From Coriobacteriaceae bacterium (GTDB lineage Bacteria > Actinomycetota > Coriobacteriia > Anaerosomatales > SLCP01), in the NCBI GenBank assembly GCA_003563465.1, contig PWVH01000057.1:1-29253 (forward strand): a DNA stretch of 29,253 bases, read 5' to 3'. Made by a program: the position numbers and the translations under genes. The notes under the pieces are model-generated. The model was not told where the DNA came from. It made no database searches and worked only from the letters and a program-made list of their open reading frames with translations. Shown here piece after piece: positions 1 through 8,222 of the stretch. Each line of letters begins with the position of its first letter. The first letter of the stretch is position 1.

Positions 1-126
1 CAAGCCCGAGCCGGAACCGGAGCCCGAGCCGGAACCGGAGCCCGAGCCGCAACCGGAGCCCGAGCCGCAACCGGAGCCCGAGCCGGAGCCCGAGCCGGAG
101 CCCGAACCGGAGCCCGAGCCCAGACC
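1..126. repeat. Degenerate 6/12-bp tandem repeat (GAGCCG / GAGCCC units)
   Basis: Hexamers of the form GAGCCS and GAACCG, with CAACCG variants, repeat without interruption and continue off the left edge. The unit length is a multiple of three, so copy-number changes keep the Pro-Glu frame. Third-position variation (CCG/CCC, GAG/GAA) is consistent with a translated repeat. Confidence 0.85.
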
Positions 127-154
127 GAATCCGGGGCCGGGACAGAACCGCTAG
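2..154 (+). CDS. C-terminal tail of a Pro-Glu-repeat protein (partial, 5' end outside window)
   Basis: A frame open from the left edge reads as alternating proline and glutamate (PEPEPE with two PQP variants). It then gives a short RPNPGPGQNR-like end and a TAG stop at 152-154. Only about 50 residues are visible, so no function can be named. Such tails are known as extended, acidic linkers or cell-wall spacers in surface proteins (family knowledge, not shown here). The opposite strand would read as Gly-Ser or Arg-Ala-Pro repeats, so strand choice rests on the clean stop codon and on the convergent hairpin that follows. The frame converges on the nif3-like gene. Confidence 0.5.
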   Translation, partial: KPEPEPEPEPEPEPEPQPEPEPQPEPEPEPEPEPEPEPEPRPNPGPGQNR

Positions 155-165
155 AACCCGGCAGC

Positions 166-191
166 CCAGTTCCGGTTGTAGACCGAACTGG
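166..191. terminator. Hairpin between convergent genes, possible bidirectional terminator
   Basis: CCAGTT-C-CGGT, loop TGTAG, then ACCG-AACTGG forms a 10-bp stem with one bulged C. It lies in the 46-bp gap between the stop of the Pro-Glu-repeat frame and the stop of the nif3-like gene. No T-run follows on either strand, so termination is an inference from position. Confidence 0.4.
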
Positions 192-200
192 TATCAAGCG

Positions 201-1163
201 TCAGGAACGCTTCACGCGCACCATGCCCGAGGTGCAGTAGATGGCTATCTCACCTGCACCCTCGATTTCATCGAGTACGAGATTCATCCCCAGCGCGTCG
301 GAGGAAACGTGACCAGCTATCACGAGGTTGATCTTGAGTTCCTCGGCCTTCTTGCGATGCTTCTCGGAATAGTGCATCCCCACAAGCGTTCCGACCCCAG
401 CCGCTGATAGACGTTCCAGCGCTTCCTCAGGACCTTCGGTCCCCCCTGTCATATCGACTGCGATGCGTCCTGTCCTGCCCGACTCGGAACCGTTGATCAG
501 AGCAGGACCATAGCCTTTCGCGGCCGCGTCGGCATACTCCGGAATGGTTCGCAAGACCTTCACGAGATCACCAAGAGTCACTGGAGCCTCGTCGTCTATG
601 AAGCTCTGGACGAAAGCGTTGACGCTGTTGTCCGCCGGAGTGTGGCACGACATCATCAGAAAGCCTAGTAGCCTGGCCGCATCGATGGCGCGATAGTGAT
701 TCGCCGGCATGACCTTGCGCCGTATCTCTTGCGCTCGAGGTTCGATGAGCGCGTCGGCGGCCCCGATTCCCACACCTTGGGCGGCCCAAAGGTCAGCCTG
801 CATGTACATGACCTCGTGCAGGCCTGCATAGCCTAAGCCCTCGGGATGGTGGGCGAAGATCAAATCGACAGGTTCTCCTTTGTCGCGCAGCCGGTCGGCC
901 AGCACTACCTCACCCACCTCCATATCGATGCCCGCAAGCAGCCCACTTACCTCGGCTTCCGGATCACCGACCGAGATCCTGGTATCGGAATAGGGATTGG
1001 TGAGCTTCTCTGAGTCGAAGAACTCGCGCTCGTCCTCATCGAGCTTGTCGTAGGCCTTCTTCGCGTTCGCAAGAACGCGATCGATCTCCTTGCAATCTCG
1101 GGCGTCCTCGGCGATGCCCTTCTCCACTACGATGCGATAGATGTCCTTCAGCTTGATGCTCAC
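201..1163 (-). CDS. NIF3-family (NGG1p-interacting factor 3-like) metal-binding protein
   Basis: The 320-residue product resembles the NIF3/YbgI family, predicted di-metal proteins often called GTP cyclohydrolase 1 type 2 homologs; the cellular role is not settled. Residues 103-110 (FAHHPEGL) contain the metal-binding HHP motif, and a second conserved patch near the C-terminus reads IAGHVSSDALGMN. The start is the GTG at 1163: AGGAG lies 6 nt upstream, and the codon overlaps the mpg stop as GTGA, so the two genes are probably translationally coupled. A longer reading to 1364 runs through mpg and lacks support. The first 60 residues are a charged helical extension (KKAYDKLDEDEREFF) before the conserved domain. 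Confidence 0.85.
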   Translation of the reverse strand: MSIKLKDIYRIVVEKGIAEDARDCKEIDRVLANAKKAYDKLDEDEREFFDSEKLTNPYSDTRISVGDPEAEVSGLLAGIDMEVGEVVLADRLRDKGEPVDLIFAHHPEGLGYAGLHEVMYMQADLWAAQGVGIGAADALIEPRAQEIRRKVMPANHYRAIDAARLLGFLMMSCHTPADNSVNAFVQSFIDDEAPVTLGDLVKVLRTIPEYADAAAKGYGPALINGSESGRTGRIAVDMTGGTEGPEEALERLSAAGVGTLVGMHYSEKHRKKAEELKINLVIAGHVSSDALGMNLVLDEIEGAGEIAIYCTSGMVRVKRS

Positions 1164-1816
1164 GGTCGACTCCTGTCTTTTGCGAAATCCGGTCTGCGAA
1201 CCGGGCCTGTGCGCCCACGGGATACGAAGGGGTTGTCTAACAGGTAGTAACGGTATTGATGTTCGTGACCGTCGGTCAAGCCGACACGTCCGGACACGGC
1301 AATTCGTTCTTTCGGAGAGCAAGGTGCTTCGTAGACGAATATTTCCTTCTCGTTCAGCGGGCATGCGTTGTCCGTAAGATCGACCGCGAGCGCGACGGCC
1401 AGCTTACCGGGTCCGTTAGTAAGCTCCTGTATGGGCCGTCCCCTACGTCGCAACTTCATCACGGCGATCCCATACAACGGCTCGAGTGCACGAACAAGTG
1501 TGGCACCCGCGGTTCCTTCCGGTTCGCACACGAAGTTCAGCAGGTAATGGTTGCCATAGGTGAAGTACACATAGGCATGCCCTGGAGGTCCGTACATCAC
1601 CGCGTTGCGCCGAGTCACACCTTTCGTGGCAGCGTGACTGCCGGCATCCTCGAATCCCAGATATGCCTCGGTCTCGACGATTCGTCCGCCTGTCATTACA
1701 CTCCCTTTACGGGACAGCAGCACGCACCCGAGCAACTCCCGTGCGGCGATGCGCGGATCACGTTCGAAGAACGGCTGCTGTAGAAGCGAGGAAGGGTCAG
1801 GCGGGTTCGGTTCCAT
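1160..1816 (-). CDS. mpg: DNA-3-methyladenine glycosylase, AAG/MPG type
   Basis: A base-excision repair enzyme that flips out and removes alkylated or deaminated purines. The 218-residue protein carries the family core RIVETEAYLG (residues 45-54). By alignment with human AAG, E50 corresponds to catalytic Glu125, Y52 to Tyr127, H61 to His136 and Y84 (AYVYFTYG) to Tyr159. NGPGKLA and the R-x-G-x-x end of the fold are also present. Length matches bacterial members. The stop overlaps the nif3-like start (GTGA). Upstream is a 73-bp divergent spacer shared with a plus-strand membrane gene. The ribosome-binding site before the ATG is weak. Confidence 0.93.
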   Translation of the reverse strand: MEPNPPDPSSLLQQPFFERDPRIAARELLGCVLLSRKGSVMTGGRIVETEAYLGFEDAGSHAATKGVTRRNAVMYGPPGHAYVYFTYGNHYLLNFVCEPEGTAGATLVRALEPLYGIAVMKLRRRGRPIQELTNGPGKLAVALAVDLTDNACPLNEKEIFVYEAPCSPKERIAVSGRVGLTDGHEHQYRYYLLDNPFVSRGRTGPVRRPDFAKDRSRP

Positions 1817-1889
1817 ATCCGAATGTTACCGCACGTCTTAGCGGCCTAGCACGTTATCGACAGCATCTGAGGGCTTGTGGAGGACGCCG

Positions 1890-2309
1890 ATGCATGAAAT
1901 GCGCATCACAGACCGGCGCATAAACCGCGTGTCCCTCCGGTGGCCGGAACGACGGACCGGCTTCGATCGGCGTCGTTCTTATCCGGTCTCGAGCATCTTT
2001 CGGTCCGACGATCGCCGATATGCAGCCGTCCTGGCACTGATTCTTCTGCTCGGTATCATGGACTGGGCCTTCACCTCTCACGCTCTCGATGCACTGGGAG
2101 CCTACGAGGCCAACCCGTTCATGCGTGCGGCGTTCGAGGCCGGTTCCATGTATGCGCTAGGGCTGAAACTCGTCAGTCTGACGGCGGTAATCGCCTGTAT
2201 GTGGTGGCTCAGACGGCATCGCAGCGTGATAGTGGTCGCCACCGTAACTGCCGCACTGCACATCCCTCTCATCGCTTACCATGTAGCCGGGGCAGCCTTC
2301 TTCAGCTAG
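1890..2309 (+). CDS. Small membrane protein, DUF5658-like
   Basis: The ATG at 1890 is preceded by GTGGAGG with a 6-nt spacer and gives 139 residues; a TTG at 1875 is in frame but would put the ribosome-binding site inside the gene. The first 45 residues are basic (RITDRRINR, ERRTGFDRRRS). Three hydrophobic segments follow. The first ends in GIMDWAFTSHAL and leads into LGAYEANPFM, matching the (D)xxxT...GxxEANPxM signature of DUF5658 proteins. No function is known for that family. This is the only complete plus-strand gene here. Its last 8 bp overlap the convergent polX stop. Confidence 0.75.
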   Translation: MHEMRITDRRINRVSLRWPERRTGFDRRRSYPVSSIFRSDDRRYAAVLALILLLGIMDWAFTSHALDALGAYEANPFMRAAFEAGSMYALGLKLVSLTAVIACMWWLRRHRSVIVVATVTAALHIPLIAYHVAGAAFFS

Positions 2310-4059
2310 ACAGCTTGCTGCGCTTGAACCACGAGCGCACCGTTTCGAGGGGCTGCGCATTCAGACAGTCATCCGCCGTGATCCAACCTCTGCGCGCGGT
2401 AGCGACCCCATAACGCATGTAGCGCATGTGTTCGGCGCGGTGGGCATCGGTGCCGATAGCGATTCGAACTCCATGCCGCTTGGCCGACCTCAAGTGGGTG
2501 TCCTTGAGATCCAGGCGGTCGGGGTAGGCATTGAGTTCCATCATCGTGCCGGTCTCAGCCGCCCTTTCGAGCACAGCTTCTATGTCAAGGGCGATGGGCT
2601 CGCGTTTGCCGATTATTCGACCGCTCGGATGACCGATGATGTCGACATACGGATTGCCCATCGCTTCAAGCAGCCTAGTTGTAGCCTTGGCGCCGTCGTC
2701 CCCCCATCCGGAATGCAACGAGGCGATGCAGAAGTCGAAGGAGGCCAATACCTCCGGGTCGTAGTCCACAGTACCGTCGCGACCGATGTTCAACTCGATG
2801 CCTTTCAGAATATAGGGGGCCTCGCCGCGATCGACGTTGAGGGCATCGACTTCCGCCCACTGCTCGTTAAGCCGCGTGACGGTCATCCCACGAACCATGT
2901 GCAGGTTCTCTGCATGGTCGGTGACGACAAGATACTCGTAGCCGAGAGCGGCCGCCATCGCCCGATTCTGCTCCAACGTAGAGTGGGCGTCCGTGCTGGT
3001 GGTATGCAGATGGAAGTCACCACGGATGTCGGAGAGCTCCAGAAGGCGCGGAAGATCCCCGGCGAGCGCGGCCTCGATCTCTCCAGCGTCGTGCCGAATC
3101 TCCGGGGGAGGCAACTGTGCGAAACCAAGTACCGAATACACCTCCTCTTCGGTAGCCCCTCCCACCCTTTCGCCCTCGGCGCCTTCCTCGCCGATGCGAA
3201 AGACTCCATACTCGTTCACCTTCATGCCGTGCTTCTTCGCGATCTCACGCACGTGAACGTTGTGTTCTTTGCTGCCCGTGAAGTACTGCAAAGCCGCACC
3301 AGCTTGGTCCGGCTTGACGACCCTGACGTCGACCTGCAAGCCCGAAGCCGTAAGCACGCTGGTCTTCGTATCGCCGCTAGCGAGGACCCGTTCGGTTGCA
3401 GGCAACAGGCGCACCGCTTCCATCACCGCCGAAGAGTCCTCCGATACGGTGATGATATCGATGTCCCCGATGGTCTCCTGCATGCGTCGGAGTGAACCGG
3501 CCGGGACCGCGTCTATGACTGCATCGTGTTTCAGGAGCTCTTCGACAATGCGCTCGGCAAGCGGCAGTGCGTCCATGAGAAGCATCCGGTCGAGATGGCC
3601 GAGATGAGTCTCTAAGCCGCGCCTGATGTTGGCGATCGTCTTGTCTCCCATACCTCCGACCCGCGCGATCTCACCAGACTCGATCGCTTCGGAAAGCGCG
3701 TCGAGCGAGGTGATCCCTAGCTTGTCGAAGAACTGCCGAGCGCGCTTGGGCCCTACGTTCGGCACTCTCATAAGGTCCACGAGACCGGCAGGGAATTCCG
3801 CTTTGAGTGCCTCGAGTTCCGAGAAGGTTCCGTGATGAAGGAGTTCGCAGATGCTGCCCGCAAGCTTGACGCCCACACCCGGGATCTCGGTCAGGCGATC
3901 CTCCTCGGCCATTTTGGAGAGTTGTTCCGGCCAGGCTCGAATCATGCCAGCAGCCTTGCGATAGCTAAGAAATCGAAAGCGGTCCGCACCTGCTATCTCG
4001 AGAAGGTCGCTCATGAGCTCGAGTTCCCGGGCTATCGCGGTGTTGTCGAACTCGTACAC
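2302..4059 (-). CDS. polX: DNA polymerase/3'-5' exonuclease PolX (family X polymerase plus PHP domain)
   Basis: A family X repair polymerase for short gaps, fused to a PHP-type metal-dependent nuclease. In order: an 8-kDa-like helix-hairpin-helix region (1-150, with IPGVGVKLAG and VPNVGPKRA), the nucleotidyltransferase core GSLRR (188-192) with metal ligands D199, D201 and D244, and a C-terminal PHP domain from about residue 348. PHP ligands appear in DFHLHTTST, TDHAENL, IIGHPSGR and GTDAHRAEH. The GTG at 4059 is favoured because GGAGG ends 5 nt upstream; an in-frame ATG at 4077 would add six residues. A TATCAT hexamer (4094-4099) in the 85-bp gap after argH could be its -10 element. The 585-residue length is normal. 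Confidence 0.93.
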   Translation of the reverse strand: MYEFDNTAIARELELMSDLLEIAGADRFRFLSYRKAAGMIRAWPEQLSKMAEEDRLTEIPGVGVKLAGSICELLHHGTFSELEALKAEFPAGLVDLMRVPNVGPKRARQFFDKLGITSLDALSEAIESGEIARVGGMGDKTIANIRRGLETHLGHLDRMLLMDALPLAERIVEELLKHDAVIDAVPAGSLRRMQETIGDIDIITVSEDSSAVMEAVRLLPATERVLASGDTKTSVLTASGLQVDVRVVKPDQAGAALQYFTGSKEHNVHVREIAKKHGMKVNEYGVFRIGEEGAEGERVGGATEEEVYSVLGFAQLPPPEIRHDAGEIEAALAGDLPRLLELSDIRGDFHLHTTSTDAHSTLEQNRAMAAALGYEYLVVTDHAENLHMVRGMTVTRLNEQWAEVDALNVDRGEAPYILKGIELNIGRDGTVDYDPEVLASFDFCIASLHSGWGDDGAKATTRLLEAMGNPYVDIIGHPSGRIIGKREPIALDIEAVLERAAETGTMMELNAYPDRLDLKDTHLRSAKRHGVRIAIGTDAHRAEHMRYMRYGVATARRGWITADDCLNAQPLETVRSWFKRSKLSS

Positions 4060-4144
4060 GCTCACCTCCGTGATCATGTGTCGGACACACGAAATGATAC
4101 CCGGTCGTCGGAGTGCGGTTGATTCGGCGTCGATCTCCGAAGAA

Positions 4145-5560
4145 CTACTTCGCTAAGGACTCTGCCCAAGCCGTGTCGGCCGCAAGGGCCTTGCGCGCCG
4201 CCACCAGCTGTGCCTTCACGGCCTCGGCACCGGTGCCACCATCGCTCGTCCGCCGATTCACCACAGCACGCACGTCGACTACATCGGACGCGTCGCGCCC
4301 GAGCGACGGGTGAACTTCGGCGTACTCGGCAGCTGACAGTTCTTGTAGTGTTCGGCCCTCCTTCTCGAGCCGCAGCACCAGTGAGCCGACGATCTCGTGA
4401 GCCTCACGGAAGGGCATCCCCGTACCTGCCAGATGGTCAGCGAGGTCGGTCGCAGCCATGAACCCCCCATGCGCGGCTTCAAGCATCCGGTCATCGTTCA
4501 CATACACTGTGGCAAGCACGCCCTCGACCACCTTCAAAGCAGCGAGAGTCGTGTCTACCGCATCGAAGGCGCCTTCCTTGTCCTCCTGCATGTCCTTGTT
4601 GTACGTCAGCGGCAGCCCTTTGAACACGGTGAGTAGCCCTACGAGATCGCCGATGACCCGACCTGTCTTACCACGAACGAGCTCGGCGAAGTCAGGGTTC
4701 TTCTTCTGCGGCATTATGCTAGAACCCGTCGAGTAGGCATCGTCCATTCTGATGAAGCCGAACTCCTCACTCGACCAAAGGATGAGTTCTTCGCAAAGCC
4801 GGGACAGATGGATCATCGTGACGGTGCACGCATACGTGAGGTCGAACATGAAGTCCCGGTCGGAGACGCTGTCCATCGAGTTGGCGCTCACCGCGGCAAA
4901 GCCCAGACGTTCAGCTACAGCAGCCCGATCCACCGGGAATGTGGTTCCCGCCAGTGCGGCACTCCCGAGCGGCATGACGTCTGCTGCCTCGTGCGCATGT
5001 CGGAGCCGCCTTACGTCACGTCCTAGCATCCAGAAGTAGGCGAGCAGGTGATGGCTGAGAAGAACCGGTTGCGCTCTTTGCAAGTGCGTGTAGCCAGGCA
5101 TCACGACATCGAGGTGCTCCTCCGCGAGACCTACGATGGTCTCTTGCAGCTTCGTGGCGGCGTCGGCGAGCGCAAGCACGCGACCCTTCGCGTAGAGGCG
5201 CGTGTCTAGGGCGACTTGATCGTTGCGGCTTCGACCGGTATGGAGACGCCCTCCTGCTGGTCCGATGCGCTCGGTGAGCGTCCGCTCTATCGCCATGTGA
5301 ATGTCTTCATCGGCATTGCCGAATTCGAGACGGCCGTCGCGGATCTCTCTATAGATCTCCGAGAGCCCTGACTCGATCGCCTCTGCGTCCCGTTCCGAGA
5401 TGATGCCCTGGTCCGCCAGCATTCGGGCGTGCGCGATGGAACCGGCAACATCTTCTGCCCACATTCGACGATCGACGGGTAACGAGGTCCCGAACTCGTC
5501 TAGGAACGCGCTCGGCGACTTCTCGAACCTTCCGCCCCAGGGTTTCTTCGCGTCAGCCAT
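4145..5560 (-). CDS. argH: Argininosuccinate lyase
   Basis: Catalyses the last arginine step, splitting argininosuccinate to arginine and fumarate, as a cytoplasmic homotetramer of the fumarase/aspartase superfamily. The 471-residue product begins with the typical KKPWGGRFEK, has TGRSRND (108-114), and carries the superfamily signature GSSIMPQKKNP (279-289) containing the mobile catalytic serine loop. The ATG at 5560 has a GGGGAA-like ribosome-binding site about 8 nt away. A GTG at 5566, overlapping the argG stop as GTGA, is an alternative adding two residues. It is the last gene of argCJBDFRGH. Confidence 0.96.
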   Translation of the reverse strand: MADAKKPWGGRFEKSPSAFLDEFGTSLPVDRRMWAEDVAGSIAHARMLADQGIISERDAEAIESGLSEIYREIRDGRLEFGNADEDIHMAIERTLTERIGPAGGRLHTGRSRNDQVALDTRLYAKGRVLALADAATKLQETIVGLAEEHLDVVMPGYTHLQRAQPVLLSHHLLAYFWMLGRDVRRLRHAHEAADVMPLGSAALAGTTFPVDRAAVAERLGFAAVSANSMDSVSDRDFMFDLTYACTVTMIHLSRLCEELILWSSEEFGFIRMDDAYSTGSSIMPQKKNPDFAELVRGKTGRVIGDLVGLLTVFKGLPLTYNKDMQEDKEGAFDAVDTTLAALKVVEGVLATVYVNDDRMLEAAHGGFMAATDLADHLAGTGMPFREAHEIVGSLVLRLEKEGRTLQELSAAEYAEVHPSLGRDASDVVDVRAVVNRRTSDGGTGAEAVKAQLVAARKALAADTAWAESLAK

Positions 5561-5562
5561 CG

Positions 5563-6789
5563 TCACACTTCCCCATCCTTGCCGACCTTGCGACGCTGTC
5601 GAGCCCAGACTCTCACGGGAAGGCCGTGCAGGTCGATGAAGCCTTTGGCGGCCTCATGATCGAAGTTATCGGCCTCATCGTAGGTAGCGAGGTTGTAGTC
5701 GTAGAGCGAGTAGGGCGAGCGTCGACCGACCGTAACGCACGAACCCTTGAAGAATCGCAGGCGCACATCGCCCGTAACGAGTTGTTGCGTCGTCTCGATG
5801 AAGCCGTCCAGGGCTTCTTTGAGCGGAGAGAACCACATGCCGTTGTACACGAGTTCTGACCACTTCTGTTCGACACCCAACTTGTAGTGCAGCACTTGGC
5901 GCTCGAGACAGAGGTCTTCCATGGCCTTATGGGCGGTGATGAGCGTGAGCGCACCCGGGACCTCGTAGATCTCACGAGATTTCACGCCTATGAGCCGATT
6001 CTCGATCATGTCTACACGGCCGAAGCCATGCTTGCCGGCCAGCTCGTTCATGCGCACGATGATGTCGTGAAAACTGCAAAGCTCGCCATCGAGTGCGACC
6101 GGAATCCCCTGCTCGAAACTGATCTCCGCATACTCCGGATTGTCACAGCTGTTTCCCCGCGAATCGCTCGTAAGAGTGTATATGTCGGCCGGTGGCTCCA
6201 CCCACGGATCCTCCAAGACACCGCATTCTATGGCTCGCCCCCACAGGTTGTCGTCTATCGAGTAAGGGCTGTCGACCGTCGTCGGTACGGGAATGCCACG
6301 CTCTTGCGCGTAGAGCATCTCCTGCTCACGGGTCTTCAGTTCCCACTCCCGCACAGGTGCGAGCACCTCTAGATCTGGATCGAGCGCAGCGATGCCTACC
6401 TCGAAACGCACTTGGTCGTTTCCTTTCCCAGTGCAACCATGTGCCAGATAGCGCGCACGACAGCGATGAGCCTCTTCCACGAGGTGCTTGACGATTATCG
6501 GTCGCGACATCGCTGAGACAAGCGGGTACTTGTTCTCGTAGAGGGCGTTGGCTTTCAGCGCCTTGCTGAGGAACTCGTCAACGTATTCCTCGCGCACGTC
6601 CTTGACCAAGGACTCCACCGCCCCGATATCGAGAGCCTTCTGGCGCACGAAATCGAGATCCTGTCGCTCCTGGCCGACGTCGATCGCCACAGCCACCACA
6701 TCGAGATCGTAATTCTCTTGAATCCACCTGATCGCCACCGAGGTGTCCAAACCACCCGAGTAGGCGAGCACGCATATATCCCTTGCCAT
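5563..6789 (-). CDS. argG: Argininosuccinate synthase
   Basis: Joins citrulline and aspartate using ATP to make argininosuccinate in the cytoplasm. The N-terminal pyrophosphatase P-loop SGGLDTS is at residues 11-17. Other family blocks are visible: YLAHGCTGKGNDQVRFE, SPYSIDDNLWGR and NRLIGVKSREIYEVPG. Length (408) is standard. A GGAAGGAA ribosome-binding site precedes the ATG. It follows argR by 25 bp and its TGA lies 2 bp from the argH ATG. Confidence 0.97.
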   Translation of the reverse strand: MARDICVLAYSGGLDTSVAIRWIQENYDLDVVAVAIDVGQERQDLDFVRQKALDIGAVESLVKDVREEYVDEFLSKALKANALYENKYPLVSAMSRPIIVKHLVEEAHRCRARYLAHGCTGKGNDQVRFEVGIAALDPDLEVLAPVREWELKTREQEMLYAQERGIPVPTTVDSPYSIDDNLWGRAIECGVLEDPWVEPPADIYTLTSDSRGNSCDNPEYAEISFEQGIPVALDGELCSFHDIIVRMNELAGKHGFGRVDMIENRLIGVKSREIYEVPGALTLITAHKAMEDLCLERQVLHYKLGVEQKWSELVYNGMWFSPLKEALDGFIETTQQLVTGDVRLRFFKGSCVTVGRRSPYSLYDYNLATYDEADNFDHEAAKGFIDLHGLPVRVWARQRRKVGKDGEV

Positions 6790-6814
6790 GTTCTTCCTTC
6801 CGCGTCAGATCAGA

Positions 6815-7246
6815 CTACCCGGCGCTCTGGAACTTGCGGATGCTCTCGGTCAGCCGCTCGGCGGCGGCCTCTTCGGAAGTGATGATCAGGATGGTGTCGT
6901 CACCAGCGATAGAGCCGAGAACGTCTACGAGGTCCGCCGCATCGAGAGCGGCCGCGACACCCTGTGCCGTGCCGGGCGATGCCTTCACCAGCACCAGATT
7001 GCCAGTGCTTACCACGTTCCTGACGAGTTCGGAGATCATCCGTTGCAGGTGCAGGTCCTCGGCAAGCACGTAGATTCCCTCGGGGAGCTTCTTAAGGCCC
7101 ATATCGGTCACGTCACGCGAGACGGTCGCTTGGGTGCACACGAAACCCTCGACTTTCAAGCGTTCTACTAGGTCACGCTGGGTGCGAATGCGCTCTCCCC
7201 TCACGATACGCCTAATGGCTTCCTGTCGCAGGATGCGCTTCTTCAT
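6815..7246 (-). CDS. argR: Arginine repressor ArgR
   Basis: Hexameric arginine-dependent transcriptional repressor. An N-terminal winged helix-turn-helix domain (about 1-68) holds the recognition motif QATVSRD at 39-45. The C-terminal arginine-binding and oligomerisation domain shows GTAQGVAAALD (92-102) and GSIAGDDT (111-118). It is encoded inside the operon it probably controls, as in other actinobacteria, giving autoregulation. GGAGGT lies about 13 nt before the ATG, a longer spacing than for its neighbours. The repeats upstream of argC are the likely operator (inference). Confidence 0.95.
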   Translation of the reverse strand: MKKRILRQEAIRRIVRGERIRTQRDLVERLKVEGFVCTQATVSRDVTDMGLKKLPEGIYVLAEDLHLQRMISELVRNVVSTGNLVLVKASPGTAQGVAAALDAADLVDVLGSIAGDDTILIITSEEAAAERLTESIRKFQSAG

Positions 7247-7282
7247 GGCTGCGATATCTACCTCCGTCTTGTATTCGGCCCT

Positions 7283-7298
7283 CTCCTCATGCGAGGAG
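7283..7298 (-). other. Short hairpin over the argF stop codon
   Basis: CTCCTC-GCAT-GAGGAG is a perfect 6-bp stem with a tetraloop that includes the argF TGA. No T-run follows, so it is probably not a terminator. It could affect readthrough, RNA stability or initiation at argR 40 nt downstream, or it may be chance. Confidence 0.35.
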
Positions 7299-8222
7299 TA
7301 GACTCAGCAACGCTTGCTGCGCGTGCAGTCGATTCTCAGCCTCGTCGAACACGACTGAGTATCTGCTGTCGATGACATCGTCGGTAACCTCTTCGCCACG
7401 GTGAGCCGGCAGGCAGTGCATGAACAGAGCACCATCCGCTGCAGCGGCCATCAAAGTAGCATCCACGCGGAAGGGTTCGAGCGCCCTCAGTCTGGTCCGG
7501 CGCTCGGCTTCTTGGCCCATGGATGCCCACGTATCTGTAGCGACCACATTCGCACCTGAAACGGCCTCATGTGCGTCATGGGTGAGGGTGATCGTCCCGC
7601 CTATATCGCCCGCTATCGCACGCGCTTGTGCCACAACCTCGGACTTGGGCTCGTAGCCTACAGGTGTCGCAATGCGCACATTCATGCCCGTAAGCGCACC
7701 TGCGTGCAAGTAGGTGTTGGCCATGTTGTTGCCGTCGCCAACGTATGCGAAGTCCACTCCTGCCAGGGCCCCTACATGCTCCTCTATCGTCAGCAGATCT
7801 GCGAGCCCCTGACAAGGATGATGGTCGTCCGTCAGCGAGTTGATGACGGGAACAGCGGCGACCTCTGCTACCTCGACGACCTTGGCGTGTTCGAATGTGC
7901 GAAGAGCGATGGCCTCACAATACCTCTCTAGCACGCGAGCCGTATCGGCCACGGTTTCGCCGCGTGAGAAAACAGAGTCGCTCCCGGAAAGCACCACAGG
8001 AGTGGCACCCAGGCGCGAGCAAGCGACTTCGAAAGACACGCGCGTGCGCACCGACGGCTTCTCGAACACCAGGGCGACCGCAAGGCCGGCAAGAGGTGTC
8101 GGTCTGTCGCCTGCAAGCCATGCTGCCTTTTGCGCTGTGGCAGTATCGAGCACCAAGCGGACCTCGGCGGGTGTCAAGTCCGCGAGGGTGAGCAGATCTT
8201 TGCCTTTGAGCGATGTCGTCAC
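7287..8222 (-). CDS. argF: Ornithine carbamoyltransferase
   Basis: Transfers the carbamoyl group from carbamoyl phosphate to ornithine to make citrulline. The 311-residue protein has the phosphate-binding motif as SVRTR (57-61) where STRTR is usual, HPCQ (135-138), the ornithine-binding DTWASMGQE (230-238) and HCLPAHRG (269-276) with the catalytic cysteine. The GTG start overlaps the argD stop as GTGA, with GGAGG 6 nt upstream, so coupling with argD is likely. The Ser-Val substitution leaves the phosphate-contacting arginines intact, so activity is expected. Confidence 0.96.
   Translation of the reverse strand: MTTSLKGKDLLTLADLTPAEVRLVLDTATAQKAAWLAGDRPTPLAGLAVALVFEKPSVRTRVSFEVACSRLGATPVVLSGSDSVFSRGETVADTARVLERYCEAIALRTFEHAKVVEVAEVAAVPVINSLTDDHHPCQGLADLLTIEEHVGALAGVDFAYVGDGNNMANTYLHAGALTGMNVRIATPVGYEPKSEVVAQARAIAGDIGGTITLTHDAHEAVSGANVVATDTWASMGQEAERRTRLRALEPFRVDATLMAAAADGALFMHCLPAHRGEEVTDDVIDSRYSVVFDEAENRLHAQQALLSLLLA

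Noticed and set aside
1..126. Possible CRISPR array at the left edge
   Set aside because: Units are 6-12 bp with no spacers; it is a translated low-complexity repeat.
1164..1364. 67-residue N-terminal extension of the NIF3-like protein
   Set aside because: It runs through mpg in another frame, is Arg-rich without family similarity, and a GTG with AGGAG sits exactly at the mpg stop.
1256..1783. Plus-strand 175-codon frame opposite mpg
   Set aside because: Antisense shadow of a clear mpg gene, no ribosome-binding site and no recognisable domain.
2428..3495. Plus-strand 355-codon frame opposite polX
   Set aside because: Mirror frame of polX codon bias. All polX catalytic motifs are intact on the minus strand.
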